NCBI RefSeq assembly: GCF_000308055.1
Contig: NZ_CAGY01000005.1
Location: 186,001 to 250,000, forward strand
Direction: 5' to 3'
From: Actinomyces sp. ph3
Lineage (GTDB): Bacteria > Actinomycetota > Actinomycetes > Actinomycetales > Actinomycetaceae
Length of the DNA stretch: 64,000 bases
Shown here: positions 43,687 to 54,445 of the stretch, in pieces
How the letters are laid out: every line of letters begins with the position of its first letter
Numbering within the stretch: position 1 is the stretch's first letter
Made by a program: the position numbers and the translations under genes
Notes under the pieces: generated by a model
The model's database searches: none
The model's input: only the letters and a program-made list of their open reading frames with translations
Told to the model about the DNA's origin: nothing

Positions 43687-44196
43687 ATGACTCAATCCAG
43701 CTCTCAAAGCCTTTTTGAACCCCAAGGTGTGACTTTTAATCCGGTTAAACGCTCGCTTGCCCTGGTGCGGCGGCTCAACGTCAGCGTTTACTTTGTCATC
43801 GGTGTTGCTGCAGTATCGGTCGCCATGGTGATGGCACCAGATCTTCCGCGAGAGTGGGGTTTTGGAGCCATTGCGGGATTGAGTGCCGGATGGCTCTACA
43901 TGATGTGGATCATCGGTCGGCAAGTACGTAATTTCGCATGGGCACAAGGCGAGCATGATTTCCTCATTCGTCGAGGTGCTTTCTTCCGCTCGATGACAAT
44001 CGTTCCTTACGGTCGTATTCAGTACGTTGATATTTCAGAAGGCCCCGTTTCCCGCTTCTTTGGTATCTCCACGGTGATCATTCATACCGCCTCGGTCTCT
44101 ACTCGTGCCTTTGTTCAGGGGATTCCCTCCGAGGATGCTGCCCGTCTGCGCGATCAACTCGCCCAGCGTGGAAGCGCTGAGATGGCAGGGCTGTGA
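43687..44196 (+). CDS. Bacterial PH-domain (bPH2, YdbS-like) membrane protein
   Basis: 169 aa. Two N-terminal transmembrane helices (~32-52, ~58-78) are followed by a bPH2 domain (EHDFLIRRGAFFRSMTIVPYGRIQYVDISEGPVSRFFGISTVIIHTA) with the typical VPYGRIQ and FGI turns. YdbS partners YdbT in Bacillus, where the pair affects resistance to certain antimicrobials. The start has GATAAT six bases upstream and a distant GGGAG, so leaderless or ordinary initiation is possible. It overlaps the next gene by four bases. Confidence 0.85.
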   Translation: MTQSSSQSLFEPQGVTFNPVKRSLALVRRLNVSVYFVIGVAAVSVAMVMAPDLPREWGFGAIAGLSAGWLYMMWIIGRQVRNFAWAQGEHDFLIRRGAFFRSMTIVPYGRIQYVDISEGPVSRFFGISTVIIHTASVSTRAFVQGIPSEDAARLRDQLAQRGSAEMAGL

Positions 44197-45845
44197 GCAT
44201 GAGTTCTTCTCAACACGTGTATGCAGCGGACCAGGGCGTTGATCCCTCGCTGTGGCGCCGCGTCCACGTCATCACGCCTCTTCTGGAGATCTGGCAAATC
44301 CTGGTGGCAGGTTTTGCCTTAGTTACTTATCGCAATTTCAGTGAAATTCAGGAAATGCTGCGCTCTGAGTATCTTCTCTCTTTCTTTTCGGAGCGTTTCT
44401 TTTATTTGGCGGGGAGCGCGCTGATTGTCATCACCGTCCTGGTTGGTTTTGTTTTTCTCCAGTGGTGGTCCTTGGCCTTTGCAGTCACGGAAACCGCAGT
44501 GTGGTCGCGCCGCGGGATTCTTAAGCGTCAGCAGCGCCATGCGCGCTTGGACCGTATTCAGGCCGTTGATATCTCCCAGCCGGTCCTTGCACGAATTCTT
44601 GGCTTGGGCAAGCTTGATGTTGAAGTTGCTGGTGGTTCCTCCTCCAACATCACCATCGGTTACCTCAAGGTCTCCGAACTTGAGGCTCTGCGCGGAGAAA
44701 TCCTCGCTCGTGCCGCAGGGCTGAGGGTAGAGGCGCAAACCTCCCCCCAGGCCTCGGAAATGGGGGGATCGCCTCAGTCTCCGTACGCCCCCGCCCAGAG
44801 CGGGTACCCAGCCGCAACGGCGGATCCCTACGCTCCTGCTCAGCCCACGGCCTCGCAAACTCCCGGAAACTACAGCTATACCGGCGAGGTCTATGCGCCT
44901 TCCTCAATCCCGGTCGCACCTGAGCGGGAGCTCTATCAGGTCTCAATGGGACGCCTGCTCGGATCGCAGATGCTGTCTTTGGGCAATATCATTGCCATTT
45001 TGCTTCTGATTGCGTTCCTCGTTGCAGGAGGCATTGCCGCTGTACAAGAAGGCATTGTTGTCGCCATTGCATCATTGGGTGGTTTCCTTTCTGTGGCAAT
45101 GTCGATCGTCGGTGTGCAGTGGAATCGTTTTGCCTCCGAGGCCAACTTCCGCCTCGCGATTTCCCCCGATGGTATCCGCGTGCGACGCGGTTTACTCAGC
45201 ACGCGCGCACAGACCATTCCTCCCAGGCGTATTCACGCGATTCAGGTTCAGCAGCCCTTCTTTTGGCGTTTCCTGGGTTGGTACCGTGTGAGCATTCTTC
45301 AGGCCGGTTACGGTGCGAAAGATACTGACTCGGACAAACAGCAGAGCTCTCACATCCTTATTCCAGTGGGTACACGCCAAGATGTTGAATTCGCACTGTG
45401 GATGGTTTTCAACGATCTGGGTGTCGACGATGTTCCTTCCTTTATCGAGGCTGCGCTCGCGGGAAAGGGAAGCGGGCAGGGCTTTGTGCAGATGTCGCCT
45501 CGAGCGCGCTGCCTGGACCCCTTCGCCTACCATCGCCGCGCTCGAGCGATCACGCGGACCACATTCGTTATCCGCGATGGTTGGTTGAATTGGAAGAGCC
45601 TGTGGGCACCTATTGCTCGTCTGCAGTCGGTTCGGGTGCAATCGGGGCCACTAGAACGCAAACTGGGTGTGGCAAGTCTGCACATGGATGTGGTTCCCGG
45701 TGCATTCAGGATGATTGCGGCGCATCAAGATGCCTCGCAGGCAAGTGCAGATATTTTCACCTTGCTCGTTGAAGGGCAGGCCAACCGTGCCAGCGAGCCT
45801 CCTGAGAAATGGATGCTGCGCGTTGAAAATGGGATGCACAGTTAA
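44193..45845 (+). CDS. YdbT-like membrane protein with repeated bPH2 domains
   Basis: 550 aa. A first pair of helices (~40-90) and bPH2 domain (AVWSRRGILKRQQRHARLDRIQAVDISQPVLARILGLGKLDVEVAGG) is followed by a Pro/Tyr/Ala-rich linker of ~55 residues. A second pair of helices (~260-310) and PH repeats come next (DGIRVRRGLLSTRAQTIPPRRIHAIQVQQPFFWRFLGWYRV; then FVIRDGWLNWKSLWAPIARLQSVRVQSGPLERKLGVASLHMDV). Starts at GTG 44193 overlapping the previous stop; an ATG two codons later is possible. Membrane location is clear, function unproven. Confidence 0.85.
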   Translation: MSMSSSQHVYAADQGVDPSLWRRVHVITPLLEIWQILVAGFALVTYRNFSEIQEMLRSEYLLSFFSERFFYLAGSALIVITVLVGFVFLQWWSLAFAVTETAVWSRRGILKRQQRHARLDRIQAVDISQPVLARILGLGKLDVEVAGGSSSNITIGYLKVSELEALRGEILARAAGLRVEAQTSPQASEMGGSPQSPYAPAQSGYPAATADPYAPAQPTASQTPGNYSYTGEVYAPSSIPVAPERELYQVSMGRLLGSQMLSLGNIIAILLLIAFLVAGGIAAVQEGIVVAIASLGGFLSVAMSIVGVQWNRFASEANFRLAISPDGIRVRRGLLSTRAQTIPPRRIHAIQVQQPFFWRFLGWYRVSILQAGYGAKDTDSDKQQSSHILIPVGTRQDVEFALWMVFNDLGVDDVPSFIEAALAGKGSGQGFVQMSPRARCLDPFAYHRRARAITRTTFVIRDGWLNWKSLWAPIARLQSVRVQSGPLERKLGVASLHMDVVPGAFRMIAAHQDASQASADIFTLLVEGQANRASEPPEKWMLRVENGMHS

Positions 45846-45947
45846 TTTCCAATGACGCACCTGCGAAGATAGCGCCGATCATGGCGCAGGTTCAGGCGCG
45901 GCTTGACACTCAGGGCCATTCATCAGACACCACAGCAAAGGCGGAAT

Positions 45948-46874
45948 ATGCGCGGCGGTCGACTTGATATCGGCATTATCGGCATGGGACATGTTGGCCC
46001 TGTGATTGGCTCGGCCCTGCGCGCGGTTGGACACACGATTGTTGGGGTGAGTGCCTCTTCAGAGGAATCACGCGAGCGCGCCGATGCTCTGTTACCGGGG
46101 ATTCCCATTCTTTCGGTGGAAGAGATTGTCTCTCGATGCCAGATGGTTGTTCTGACCGTTCCCGACGACCAGCTGGAAGGCCTGGTCAAGGGGCTGGCCG
46201 AATTAGGTGCTTGGCAGCCCTCGCAACTGGTTGTGCATACTTCGGGGGCACATGGAATTGATATTCTGCGCCCCGCCTCCGCTATGGGGGCAATCCCCCT
46301 GGCAATTCATCCGGCAATGACCTTCACGGGGACCTCTGTTGACGTTCCACGTTTGGTGGGGACACCCTTTGCGGTGACTGCTCCCGCAATCGCTTTGCCC
46401 ATTGCTCAAGCGATAGTCGTTGAAATGGGCGGTGAGCCTTTTGAGATCGCGGAGGAAGACCGCGGGGTTTACCACGCTGCTTTGAATCACGGTGCAAATT
46501 TCCTTGCCACCGTAGTCGCGCAGTCTAAGCAGATCCTCTCCACCGTCGGAATTGACGACCCGGGAACTTTCTTGCGCCCCCTCTGCGAGGCCGCACTCGA
46601 TCGCGCGCTACGAGCAGGAGACCGCGGGGTTTCTGGCCCCATTCCACGGGGTGACGTAGGAACAATTCGCGAGCACCTGAGCGTTCTAGAAACCAAGGCC
46701 AAGGAAGAAAACCTGGCGGGGGAGGGCCAGTGGGCACACCGCCTCGAGGATGCGCGCTCGACCTACGCGGCAATGACTCTGCACACCGTCGACCTACTGG
46801 AATTCGAGGGGAGAATCAGCTCTCAGGTGGCCTCGGAAATTCGCGCAGCCGTGCGCGAAATGGGTGAAAAGTGA
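45948..46874 (+). CDS. Rossmann-fold DUF2520 protein
   Basis: 308 aa. Rossmann dinucleotide motif GIIGMGHVG near residue 9, then TVPDDQLEGLV, HTSGAHGIDILRPASAMGAIPLAIHPAMTF, and the DUF2520 C-terminal helical domain (ALNHGANFLATVVAQS...PLCEAALDRAL...GPIPRGDVGTIREHL). This family regularly precedes panC in actinobacteria, as here (57 bases before it). It resembles ketopantoate reductase/NADP oxidoreductases, and a role as alternative ketopantoate reductase has been suggested. AAGGCGG lies close to the ATG, so a more upstream TTG at 45903 cannot be excluded. Confidence 0.85.
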   Translation: MRGGRLDIGIIGMGHVGPVIGSALRAVGHTIVGVSASSEESRERADALLPGIPILSVEEIVSRCQMVVLTVPDDQLEGLVKGLAELGAWQPSQLVVHTSGAHGIDILRPASAMGAIPLAIHPAMTFTGTSVDVPRLVGTPFAVTAPAIALPIAQAIVVEMGGEPFEIAEEDRGVYHAALNHGANFLATVVAQSKQILSTVGIDDPGTFLRPLCEAALDRALRAGDRGVSGPIPRGDVGTIREHLSVLETKAKEENLAGEGQWAHRLEDARSTYAAMTLHTVDLLEFEGRISSQVASEIRAAVREMGEK

Positions 46875-46931
46875 TCCGTTAGACCCCCGCGAAATGGCGT
46901 TTTGGGGGCCTTTCGGGCGAAAATAAGTCAT

Positions 46932-47873
46932 ATGAACTCTACGCCTCAGTTGACGCATACCCGAGAAGAGCTTGCGCAAGCACTATCCCAACTTGAGGGG
47001 ACGCGCGCACTGGTCATGACAATGGGAGCGCTCCACCGAGGGCACCTTGAGCTTGTCCGGCAGGCACAGGAGCTTGCCGATCACGTCATCGTCACGATCT
47101 TCGTGAACCCCACCCAGTTCGCTCCCGGCGAGGACTACGACGCCTACCCGCGCACATTAGATGCCGATATGGAGGCTCTGTCAACGGTGGGTGCTGATCT
47201 TGTATGGGCTCCTTCTGTCACCGATGCTTACCCAACTCCTGCAACCACCCGTATCGACGCTGGCCCGGTTGCTCACATTCTTGAAGGCGCAACCCGCCCG
47301 ACGCACTTTGCCGGCGTTGCTCTGGTCGTCTCAAAGGCAATGAATCTGATTCGTCCTGATGTTGCGCTCTTTGGCCAAAAAGATGCCCAGCAGCTGGCGG
47401 TTATTCGTACCTTCGTTCGTGACTTGGATATGCCCGTGCGCATTCAGGCCGTTGAGATTGTTCGCGATAGCGATGGCGTTGCGCTGTCTTCGCGTAATCA
47501 GTACCTCAGCGAGGAAGAACGCGTACATGCGCGTTCCCTGTCGCGTGCGATTGACGAGGCCCGCGCTGCTGCGGCTTTGGGTGTTCCCCTTGACGAGGTT
47601 TTGCGTGCTGCGTCCTCTGTTCTCGAGGCCGAAGAGGGAGTCGTTCCCGATTACGTTGCGATCGTGGATGATGACGATTTCACCCTCCTTGCAGGGAGCG
47701 GAAGCGCCGCAGAGCAGGTGGACAAGGATAGCCGTGAGAAAGCCCTGGAAGCTGCGGCAACGCAGGGGAGCCTTCGCGCTCGAATTCTTCTTGCCGCGCG
47801 GGTTGGAGCGACTCGCTTGATTGATAACGCGGATGTCGTTATTTCTGTTGCCGGAGGCGCACGTCATGAGTGA
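46932..47873 (+). CDS. panC: Pantothenate synthetase
   Basis: 313 aa. It joins pantoate and beta-alanine with ATP. Nucleotide-binding [15 protein letters not shown] (H35, H38), [52 protein letters not shown] and [14 protein letters not shown] are all clear. The ATG at 46932 has no good Shine-Dalgarno; ten further upstream codons are in frame but lack one too. The stop overlaps panD by eight bases. Confidence 0.95.
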   Translation: MNSTPQLTHTREELAQALSQLEGTRALVMTMGALHRGHLELVRQAQELADHVIVTIFVNPTQFAPGEDYDAYPRTLDADMEALSTVGADLVWAPSVTDAYPTPATTRIDAGPVAHILEGATRPTHFAGVALVVSKAMNLIRPDVALFGQKDAQQLAVIRTFVRDLDMPVRIQAVEIVRDSDGVALSSRNQYLSEEERVHARSLSRAIDEARAAAALGVPLDEVLRAASSVLEAEEGVVPDYVAIVDDDDFTLLAGSGSAAEQVDKDSREKALEAAATQGSLRARILLAARVGATRLIDNADVVISVAGGARHE

Positions 47874-48300
47874 AATGACTCGGACCATGGTGATTGGAAA
47901 GATTCACCGTGCACGAGTAACTGGAGCCGATTTGCATTATGTTGGCTCAATTACCATCGACGAAGACCTCTTGGATGCGGCCAATATCGTTCCCGGCCAA
48001 AAAGTAGATATCGCGGATGTGAACAACGGATCACGCCTGTCGACGTACACAATCGCCGGCCAGCGTGGAAGTGGTGTCATTCAGCTCAATGGAGCAGCGG
48101 CGCATCTGGTGAACCTGGATGATTTGGTCATCATCATGGCCTATGCCCAGGTCCCCGAATCTCAGGTTCGCTCTGTAACGCCCAGCGTCGTTTTCGTTGA
48201 TGCGCAGAATCGAATTATCGAAGAGGGGAGTGCTCTGGGACAGGTCCCTGAGTCTTCGCCCCACGCCCAAAGCTTGGGCTTGAAAAGTTCGGGTGTGTGA
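47866..48300 (+). CDS. panD: Aspartate 1-decarboxylase precursor
   Basis: 144 aa. It makes beta-alanine for PanC. The self-cleavage site is G27-S28 (HYVGSITID), where Ser becomes the pyruvoyl group. [20 protein letters not shown] and [13 protein letters not shown] are family segments. The ATG lies inside panC with GGAGG about 11 bases upstream. PanC and PanD together supply the last steps to pantothenate; panB is not in the window. Confidence 0.95.
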   Translation: MSEMTRTMVIGKIHRARVTGADLHYVGSITIDEDLLDAANIVPGQKVDIADVNNGSRLSTYTIAGQRGSGVIQLNGAAAHLVNLDDLVIIMAYAQVPESQVRSVTPSVVFVDAQNRIIEEGSALGQVPESSPHAQSLGLKSSGV

Positions 48301-48361
48301 ATTTCAATCCGCTCATACGCATGGGCGTGACTAATCGCTGACTTTCGCTACCATTGAAGTC

Positions 48362-49960
48362 ATGACTGATTCGCCTGTTGACGATACCCCTGAACAAGTA
48401 CAAATCCGCGCTGCCAAGCGTGCACGCCTCATGGAGGCAGGGATTCCCGCCTACCCTGTGAAGCTTCCTATCACCACGACCATCGCAAAGGTCCGTGAAA
48501 AGTACAGCCATCTGGAAGCCGGCGAAGAGACCGATGACATCGTTGCTCTCTCTGGTCGCGTGGTTTTGGCACGTAACGGTGGAAAGCTCTGCTTCGCAAC
48601 CCTCATGGATGGTGCGGGCAACAAGATCCAAGTGATGCTCTCAGCTGCCTCGGTTGGTGCAGAGTCGCTGGCGCAATACAAAAACGACGTTGACTTGGGG
48701 GACTTCCTTTACGTTCACGGTCGCGTGATTTCCTCCAAGCGCGGTGAACTGTCGATCTTCGCTACCCCGGCTGAGGTCACTCCCGAGGCCCAAGCCGCTT
48801 ACGACGCGGCCCCGACTGCTCTTCCCGCTCCTGACGCCTCGTGGGCAATTGCCTCAAAGGCCCTGCGTCCTCTGCCAAAGACATGGACGACCGCCGAGGG
48901 TGAAGAAGTTACTCTTTCGGAAGATCAGCGAATCCGCCGCCGCGAGCTCGACCTGATCACCCGTCCTGCCGCGCGCAATATGATCCGTATTCGCGCTGCA
49001 GTGAACCGTTCCATTCGTGAGAACTTCTTCCGCCGTGATTACATCGAGCTTGAGACTCCGATGCTCCAGGTCATCCACGGTGGCGCCTCGGCACGTCCTT
49101 TCATCACGCACATGAACGCGCTGGATATGGACCTCTACCTGCGTATTGCTACCGAGATTTACCTCAAGCGCGCAGTTGTCGGTGGCGTGGATCGCGTCTT
49201 TGAGATGAACCGTAACTTCCGTAACGAAGGTATGGATTCCTCTCACAGCCCCGAATTCACTTCGCTGGAGGCCTACGAAGCCTATTCCGACTACAACGGA
49301 ATGGCTGCCCTGACCCGAAACCTTATCCAGCAGGCTGCTCGTGATGCCTTCGATCTTCCCGAAGGCCAGGAAATTGTCACTCTTGCTGACGGCACCGAGT
49401 ATGACCTTTCGGGCGATTGGGACCACATCGACCTGTATGGCTCGACCTCAGAGGCTTTGGGTGAAGAGATCACGGTCGATACTCCTCGTGAAAAGCTGCT
49501 CAAGTACGCCGACCAGATCGGTATTGAGGTTGATGATTATGCAGTCAACGGCAAGATCGTCGAGGATATCTTCGAAGAGCTCGTTGCCTCGAAGCTGTGG
49601 GCACCGACCTTCGTCTATGACTTCCCCGAGGACACTTCTCCGCTGACCCGTTACCACCGTTCACGTCCGGGCCTGACTGAGAAGTGGGACCTGTACGTTC
49701 GTGGTTTTGAGACCGCAACGGCATACTCCGAGCTCGCTGATCCCGTTGTCCAGCGTCAGCGTTTTGAAGCGCAGGCTCTGGCAGCTGCCAATGGCGATCC
49801 TGAAGCCATGGTCCTGGATGAGGACTTCCTTATCGCCATGGAACAGGGCTTCCCGCCCTGCGGTGGTATGGGCATGGGAATTGACCGCCTGCTGATGGTG
49901 CTGACCGGACAGGGAATCCGTGAAACGATTCCCTTCCCCTTGGTGAAGCGCCTGGGCTGA
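48362..49960 (+). CDS. lysS: Lysyl-tRNA synthetase, class II
   Basis: 532 aa. An N-terminal OB anticodon-binding domain (~55-190) precedes the class II core. Motif 1 lies around FFRRDYIELETPMLQVIHGGASARPF, motif 2 in FEMNRNFRNEGMDSSHSPEFT, motif 3 in GMGMGIDRLLMVLTGQGIRETIPFPL. The sequence between residues ~150 and 200 is longer than in E. coli LysS. No Shine-Dalgarno precedes the ATG; TACCAT ends seven bases before it, so the mRNA is probably leaderless. Confidence 0.93.
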   Translation: MTDSPVDDTPEQVQIRAAKRARLMEAGIPAYPVKLPITTTIAKVREKYSHLEAGEETDDIVALSGRVVLARNGGKLCFATLMDGAGNKIQVMLSAASVGAESLAQYKNDVDLGDFLYVHGRVISSKRGELSIFATPAEVTPEAQAAYDAAPTALPAPDASWAIASKALRPLPKTWTTAEGEEVTLSEDQRIRRRELDLITRPAARNMIRIRAAVNRSIRENFFRRDYIELETPMLQVIHGGASARPFITHMNALDMDLYLRIATEIYLKRAVVGGVDRVFEMNRNFRNEGMDSSHSPEFTSLEAYEAYSDYNGMAALTRNLIQQAARDAFDLPEGQEIVTLADGTEYDLSGDWDHIDLYGSTSEALGEEITVDTPREKLLKYADQIGIEVDDYAVNGKIVEDIFEELVASKLWAPTFVYDFPEDTSPLTRYHRSRPGLTEKWDLYVRGFETATAYSELADPVVQRQRFEAQALAAANGDPEAMVLDEDFLIAMEQGFPPCGGMGMGIDRLLMVLTGQGIRETIPFPLVKRLG

Positions 49961-49966
49961 GTACGT

Positions 49967-50009
49967 AAAAGCGGCCGGCTTTCGTCAATTGACGAAGCCG
50001 GCCGCTTTT
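49967..50009. terminator. Terminator after lysS
   Basis: Near-perfect stem AAAAGCGGCCGGCTT with AAGCCGGCCGCTTTT, extended inward by CGTCAA/TTGACG with one bulged T. The A-run before and T-run after make it work on both strands. Confidence 0.92.
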
Positions 50010-50082
50010 GTATGTAGAGAGTGCACCTAAGTGCTGGTGGGGGTTACCTGAAAACGCTGTGTTAAGACGTCACAGGTGCGGG

Positions 50083-51069
50083 TTAGGCGTGGGCGCGGTG
50101 ACGCACCAAATCCAAGAGTTCACGTGCAGCGCCATCATCCAAAACAAGATCGGTGATGACACCGGCGTGGAGTGCTCCCAGTAGCGGTAGTGCCTTGGAT
50201 GCACCTGCCACCACGGCCAGGCGACGGGGAATCTTCCGTAGCGTTGCCGGGCTTGGCCCAGATGCGCGTTTGTTCAGATCCATGTCTGTCGATCCATCTT
50301 CACGCAGAAGGACCGTGCAGACATCCCCAACAACGCCGTCTTCTTGCGCATGCGCAATTTCATCGGGATCCAAGAAGCCTCCCGAATAGACGCGCGATGG
50401 GAGTCGGGCAGAAAGTGAGCCGATTCCAAAGAGCGCGACATTCGCCGAATCAATCGTCGCAAGTACAGAGGTAACCGAACGTTCACGCCACAGTGCTTCC
50501 TTTGTTTCTGCGAAGTCAAAGAAAGCAGGGACGGGGAAGTGAACCATTCGGGCACCCAAAGCAGTAGCTGCGCGAGAAATAATGGCATCCGCATAGGGGA
50601 CACCCGATTCTGTCGCAGTTGCAGCGCCATTGAGTTGCACCACTGTTGAACCAGGGAGATTCACTCGGGGTAGGCATCGGGTGACTTCGGAGGTCGTGTT
50701 ACCCCATGCAATTCCAAGAGTGTCTCCGGGCTTGAGCATATCCACAAGGCGTTCAGCGGCTACTCGTGCAACATTGTGCAGCCGATTCACTTCCGTGTGA
50801 ATGTCATGAACGGGAACGACTGATGTTCGAATTCCAAATATTTCGTTAATTTGGCCCGAGAGTGAACCGCGGTTTCCTGGGGTCGCAGCAACGGAGATGC
50901 GCACCAGACCGGAGTTTCGAGCGTAGGTCAGTAGGCGTGAAACAGACGAACGTGAAACACCGAGGTGGCGGGCGATGGTCTCCATCGTCTGCCCCTGCAG
51001 GTAATACATCGAGGCCGCTTCGTGGGCCTGTTCATCACGTATTGTCACATTTCCTAGTATGCCATCCAT
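50083..51069 (-). CDS. SorC-family sugar-binding transcriptional regulator
   Basis: 328 aa. The N-terminal HTH (EAASMYYLQGQTMETIARHLGVSRSSVSRLLTYARNSGLVRI, ~15-55) is joined to a SorC effector domain (GIAWGNTTSEVTRCLP, VQLNGAA, FGIGSLSA, DPDEIAHAQEDGVVGDVC, VVAGASKALPLLGALHAGVITDLVLDDGAA). This domain senses phosphorylated sugars or polyols. It is divergent from glpF-glpK, so glycerol-3-phosphate or a related compound is a candidate effector. The ATG at 51069 and a GTG two codons earlier are both possible starts. Confidence 0.88.
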   Translation of the reverse strand: MDGILGNVTIRDEQAHEAASMYYLQGQTMETIARHLGVSRSSVSRLLTYARNSGLVRISVAATPGNRGSLSGQINEIFGIRTSVVPVHDIHTEVNRLHNVARVAAERLVDMLKPGDTLGIAWGNTTSEVTRCLPRVNLPGSTVVQLNGAATATESGVPYADAIISRAATALGARMVHFPVPAFFDFAETKEALWRERSVTSVLATIDSANVALFGIGSLSARLPSRVYSGGFLDPDEIAHAQEDGVVGDVCTVLLREDGSTDMDLNKRASGPSPATLRKIPRRLAVVAGASKALPLLGALHAGVITDLVLDDGAARELLDLVRHRAHA

Positions 51070-51147
51070 AAGCACGCACTTGTAGCTGTTTAGTCACCAA
51101 TTTGCCTATAGGCGAAGTGGGCTCCAAATGATGTACTTGTCCACAGG

Positions 51148-51209
51148 TTGACCCAAATACATGAACAAACGTTCATCCATTTGGGGTGAAGGGCAACAAA
51201 TGAGATACT
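51148..51209 (+). promoter_or_regulatory. Operator dyad and promoter of glpF-glpK
   Basis: A long dyad spans 51152-51186: CCCAAAT and ATTTGGG as outer arms, ATGAAC and GTTCAT as inner arms around AAAC. TTGGGG (51181-51186) and GATACT (51204-51209) with a 17 base spacer form a promoter whose -35 overlaps the right arm. SorC-type regulators bind such palindromes, and the divergent regulator is the likely ligand. The ~110 base leader to glpF shows no other clear element. Confidence 0.65.
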
Positions 51210-51322
51210 AAACGTGATCCACAACGCATCTTCGAATGAGGGTGGTCTGGTGGTACTTGCATGGCGGTGAGATCCCGCCAATGACCCCGTCGCGAAGACG
51301 CGACGGAGAAAGTTAGGGAAAT

Positions 51323-52129
51323 ATGCTCGCAACAATTCTCCCAGCCTTTGACACGTCACTTCCGGTGACAACGGCACAGGTCTTCTGGTCTGAGTTCCTT
51401 GGAACTGCAGTGCTTCTTCTCCTTGGTGCTGGCGTCGTTGCCACGAACCTGCTCCCCAAGTCCAAGGGCAAGGGTGGCGGTTGGCTCATGATCAACTTCG
51501 GATGGGGACTTGCAGTATTTGCAGGTGTTTATGTCGCTTTCCGTACCGGTGGACACCTGAACCCCGCAGTCACCATTGCAAAGGTTGTCGCCTACCTCTT
51601 TGACCCCAGCCAGACTCTCAACGGCGTTCCGGCAGAAAAGGCTGGAGCTGTTCTTGTCACCGGCTCGAATGTTGCCGTATACATCATTGCCCAGTTCCTC
51701 GGCGCATTTGTCGGTGCTGTCCTGTGCTGGCTCACCTTCAAGAAGCACTTCGATGAGGATTGCGATCCTGCTCTGAAGCTCGGTGTCTTCTCTACCGGCC
51801 CCGAGATTCGCTCTTACGCTTGGAACTGCGTCACTGAGGCCATCGGCACTGCCGTCCTGGTCCTGTGGGTCTTCGTTTCCGGTCACACCGAAACCGCGAT
51901 TGGCCCGCTTGGCGTTGCCCTCATCATCGTCGTCATCTGTAACTCCTTGGGTGGCCCCACCGGATGCGCAATCAACCCCGCTCGTGACCTCGGCCCCCGT
52001 ATCGCTCACGCAATTTTGCCGATCAAGGGCAAGGGCGGCTCCGACTGGGCATACTCGTGGGTTCCCGTCGTCGCCCCCATCGTGGGTGCTGTGTTGGGAA
52101 CTGTCCTCTACTTCCTCGTTCTTGTCTGA
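51323..52129 (+). CDS. glpF: Glycerol facilitator / aquaporin (MIP family)
   Basis: 268 aa channel with six membrane helices and two half-helices. The NPA boxes are GGHLNPAVTIAK and CAINPARDLGPR, and the Asp after the second box (NPARD) is the aquaglyceroporin feature. GTAVLLLLGAGVVA opens the first half. AAGTTAGGGAAAT precedes the ATG. It takes up glycerol for GlpK, 40 bases downstream. Confidence 0.92.
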   Translation: MLATILPAFDTSLPVTTAQVFWSEFLGTAVLLLLGAGVVATNLLPKSKGKGGGWLMINFGWGLAVFAGVYVAFRTGGHLNPAVTIAKVVAYLFDPSQTLNGVPAEKAGAVLVTGSNVAVYIIAQFLGAFVGAVLCWLTFKKHFDEDCDPALKLGVFSTGPEIRSYAWNCVTEAIGTAVLVLWVFVSGHTETAIGPLGVALIIVVICNSLGGPTGCAINPARDLGPRIAHAILPIKGKGGSDWAYSWVPVVAPIVGAVLGTVLYFLVLV

Positions 52130-52169
52130 GTAAACACAACGACGTGACACAACTTTCGAAAGGAAACTC

Positions 52170-53690
<1,521 letters not shown>

Positions 53691-53709
53691 TCTCAAGGTA
53701 TTGAGGCAT

Positions 53710-53745
53710 AAGAGGCCGGGGCCGCATCTGCGGTCCCGGCCTCTT
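53710..53745 (+). terminator. Terminator of glpFK
   Basis: AAGAGGCCGGG (53710-53720) pairs with CCCGGCCTCTT (53735-53745), with an inner GCCGC/GCGGT stem. Confidence 0.88.
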
Positions 53746-53822
53746 GCGTCTCAGGCGCCTCGCGATGAGGATTTCTCCTTAATTCACGTATGCGTCGAAG
53801 CCCAGAAGTATAGGATTGGACT

Positions 53823-54395
53823 ATGAATCCCCCTGACGCAGAAGCGACATATCTCCTGATCGATGGCGAAAACATCGATGCCACACTTGGGCTTTCCGTT
53901 CTGGACCGCCGTCCCACTCCCGATGAACGTCCCCGCTGGGATCGAATTCGTGAAGCGACCGAACAGCTCTGGCATCAGCAAGTGCGCGGCCTTTTCTACC
54001 TCAATGGAACCTCGGGTTACCTTCCCATGGGCTTTATTCAAGCGCTCCATGCAATGGGCTACCGCGCTCTTCCCCTAGCGGGTCCAGACGATATGAAGGT
54101 CGTTGATGTCGGTATTCAACGCACCCTTGAAGCCATTGCAGAGCAGGGGTCAGGCTCAGTTATTTTGGCTTCTCACGACGCCGATTTCCTGCCACAAATT
54201 CAAGATCTGCTTGAAAACGGACACCGCGTTGGGATTATGTGTTTCAAGGAGTTCCTCTCCAGCCAGTTCCACGAACTGGAAGATCTGGGCCTTGAAATCA
54301 TTGACCTTGAATACGATGCGCACGCATTCCAAGTACAGCTTCCGCGTATTCACATCATCGATATCGAAGACTTCGACCCCTTCGACTATCTCTGA
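53823..54395 (+). CDS. NYN-domain (LabA/PIN-like) protein
   Basis: 190 aa. The NYN/PIN-like fold is indicated by LLIDGENID (D14), DDMKVVDVGIQRTLEAI and ILASHDADFLPQIQDLLENGHRVGIMCF, which supply the conserved acidic residues of a metal-dependent RNase site. The C-terminus is acidic (IDIEDFDPFDYL). The natural RNA target is unknown. No Shine-Dalgarno; TAGGAT ends six bases before the ATG, so it is probably leaderless. It stands alone between two terminators. Confidence 0.82.
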   Translation: MNPPDAEATYLLIDGENIDATLGLSVLDRRPTPDERPRWDRIREATEQLWHQQVRGLFYLNGTSGYLPMGFIQALHAMGYRALPLAGPDDMKVVDVGIQRTLEAIAEQGSGSVILASHDADFLPQIQDLLENGHRVGIMCFKEFLSSQFHELEDLGLEIIDLEYDAHAFQVQLPRIHIIDIEDFDPFDYL

Positions 54396-54398
54396 CAT

Positions 54399-54437
54399 AT
54401 AAAAATGTGGGCCCTGGATCAGGGCCCACATTTTTAT
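54399..54437. terminator. Bidirectional terminator between NYN gene and pspA
   Basis: Perfect 17 bp stem (54399-54415, 54421-54437) with A-run and T-run ends, serving both convergent genes. Confidence 0.94.
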
Positions 54438-54445
54438 GCTGTCAA

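Noticed and set aside
45859-45896. Hairpin ACCTGCG/CGCAGGT after the second PH-domain gene as a terminator
   Set aside because: Short, with competing pairings and no T-run; kept out of the feature list.
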